Notes under the pieces: model-generated | Seen by the model: the letters and a program-made list of their open reading frames with translations, nothing else | Databases searched by the model: none | What the model was told of the DNA's origin: nothing | Shown here: in pieces, positions 63,023-64,000 of the stretch | Position numbering within the stretch: position 1 is the stretch's first letter | Layout: every line of letters starts with the position of its first letter | From: Jannaschia formosa | GTDB taxonomy: Bacteria; Pseudomonadota; Alphaproteobacteria; Rhodobacterales; Rhodobacteraceae | Direction: 5' to 3' | DNA: 64,000 nt | Assembly (NCBI RefSeq): GCF_003340555.1 | Contig: NZ_QPLJ01000011.1 | Coordinates: 62,001-126,000 of the forward strand | Made by a program: the position numbers and the translations under genes

Positions 63023-64000
63023 ATGAACGTCGCCATCGAGATTGACGCAGTCGACGCCGTCGTCGCGTCTGCCCGCGCGGCGCAGCGCGGTTACGAGAAG
63101 AGCGGCAGCCAGGCACGCTATGACCGTGCCGCGCTTGCCGCCGGCTGGGCGATCATGGAGCCTTCCCGCAACCGCGCGCTGGCCGAAATGGCGGTGGCCA
63201 CGACCGGACTCGGCAACGTCGCCGACAAGGTCACGAAGAACCACCGCAAGACGCTGGGCCTTCTGCGCGACATCGCGGGGGCGCGCACCCACGGGATCGT
63301 CGCCGACGACCCCGCGCGGGGGGTTACCGAGATCGCCCGCCCGCTCGGCGTGATCGCCGCGGTGACGCCCTCGACCAACCCGGTGGCGACGCCTGCCAAC
63401 AACATCATCAACGCGCTCAAATGCGGCAACGCCATCGTTCTGTCGCCCTCGCCCAAAGGAGAGGCCTGCTGCGCTGCGCTGATCGAGCATATCCGCGCCG
63501 AGTTCGCCAGGATCGACGAGGACCCCCTGCTTGTGCAGATGGTGCCGCCCCCGGGCTCGAAGGCGCGTACGCAGCGCCTGCTGGAGGTGGCCGACCTCGC
63601 CGTCGTCACGGGCAGTCAGGACAACGTCCGCCGCGCCTATTCCAGCGGGACGCCTGCCATCGGTGTGGGCGCGGGCAACGTGTCGGTGATCGTGGACGAG
63701 ACGGCCGATCTCGAGGCGGCGGCGCGCCGGATCGCGGCGTCGAAGACCTTCGACAACGCGACCTCCTGCTCGTCGGAGAACGCCGTCATCGTGGTAGACG
63801 CGGTCTACGACGCCTTCGTCGCGGCTCTCGGACGGGAGGGCGGCGCGGTTCTGCCCGCCTCCGAGGCGCCCGGCATAGTGGAGCGGCTCTGGTCGGACGG
63901 CCATCTCGACCGCCACGTGATCGCCCGCGACGCGGAGGTGGTCATCGAGCGGCTGGGCCTTCAGGGCAAGGTGCCTGAAGGCACGTGCTTCCTCGCCGTC
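63023..64000 (+). CDS. Acylating aldehyde dehydrogenase, SauS/EutE-like (partial)
   Basis: The gene runs off the right edge after 326 codons. The product has the CoA-acylating aldehyde dehydrogenase hallmarks: PLGVIAAVTPSTNPVATPANN, INALKCGNAIVLSPSPKG, TGSQDNVRRAYSSGTPAIGVGAGN and the catalytic Cys249 in NATSCSSENA. The closest-looking group is sulfoacetaldehyde dehydrogenase (SauS), which converts sulfoacetyl-CoA to sulfoacetaldehyde in sulfoacetate breakdown; ethanolamine-type EutE is the alternative. The divergent LacI gene suggests substrate control. GGGAGGG precedes the ATG. Confidence 0.85.
   Translation, partial: MNVAIEIDAVDAVVASARAAQRGYEKSGSQARYDRAALAAGWAIMEPSRNRALAEMAVATTGLGNVADKVTKNHRKTLGLLRDIAGARTHGIVADDPARGVTEIARPLGVIAAVTPSTNPVATPANNIINALKCGNAIVLSPSPKGEACCAALIEHIRAEFARIDEDPLLVQMVPPPGSKARTQRLLEVADLAVVTGSQDNVRRAYSSGTPAIGVGAGNVSVIVDETADLEAAARRIAASKTFDNATSCSSENAVIVVDAVYDAFVAALGREGGAVLPASEAPGIVERLWSDGHLDRHVIARDAEVVIERLGLQGKVPEGTCFLAV

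Overview
The window is a high-G+C (about two thirds by eye) chromosomal segment from an alphaproteobacterium. It is most likely a member of the Rhodobacterales (Roseobacter/Paracoccaceae group). The evidence is the family mix: an F1-ATPase zeta-type inhibitor (DUF1476) divergent from purC, a BolA/CGFS-glutaredoxin operon, RNase E with an acidic insert in its S1 domain, parts of a split cobalamin methionine synthase including DUF1638, and an SOS box of the alphaproteobacterial GTTC-N7-GTTC type. No rRNA, tRNA, CRISPR array, phage block or intact insertion sequence is visible.

Layout. 0-6 kb: an RND efflux pair on the minus strand behind a perfect TetR-type operator, but with no TetR gene in view. 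6-10 kb: an outer-membrane/translocon block (YfgM-like protein, BamB) followed by the GTPase Der. 9.6-10.3 kb: a Flp-like pilin gene with a decayed tandem copy upstream. 10.3-16.3 kb (minus): grxD, a small membrane protein, bolA, a frameshifted secreted DUF4114-type protein, purL, a PRC-barrel-like protein and DUF1638. 16.4-19.5 kb: a CHRD/RTX secreted protein, YbjQ, a LysE exporter and SodC. 19.5-26.7 kb: a peptide-type ABC transporter with a fused permease-ATPase, a divergent DUF1028 gene and a GntR regulator; all three transcription units carry the same palindrome. 26.9-29.3 kb: a glutathione transferase, an oxidoreductase and a corrinoid protein. 29.5-34.4 kb: a radical SAM protein under a LexA box, a nuclease-like EEP protein, a homocysteine methyltransferase and a TerB-like gene pair. 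34.7-36.3 kb: DUF1476, purC and purS. 36.3-46.1 kb: two dehydrogenases, then a LacI-controlled sugar ABC operon with a GH63-like hydrolase; this block separates purS from purQ (46.2 kb). 46.9-50.1 kb: DctB/DctD. 50.2-61.1 kb: an EEP protein, rne, an M48 peptidase, an aminotransferase, a cell-wall amidase and PBP1A. 61.1-64 kb: a gene-poor stretch, then a LacI regulator divergent from an acylating (sulfo)acetaldehyde dehydrogenase that runs off the end.

How genes work together. BolA and the CGFS glutaredoxin form an iron/Fe-S handling pair. PurL, PurS and PurQ are the three subunits of FGAM synthase and PurC acts two steps later, although the genes lie in three places. The corrinoid protein, the homocysteine methyltransferase and DUF1638 look like three dispersed parts of one split methionine synthase and its reactivation system. 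The GntR palindrome joins transporter, DUF1028 protein and regulator into one small regulon. The agl-like operon couples uptake to an intracellular glycosidase.

The least ordinary observations are: a DUF11-like domain in the periplasmic loop of a MalF-type permease, paired with a MalG-type permease that has extra N-terminal membrane segments; a roughly 100-residue lower-G+C insertion in the RND pump; a DctD that lacks the GAFTGA loop; a probably leaderless radical SAM gene under a LexA box; a 26/27-identical inverted intergenic repeat; and a TerB-like/unknown gene pair. No wholly new multi-gene system is proven. All assignments come from reading the sequence, and no database search was run.
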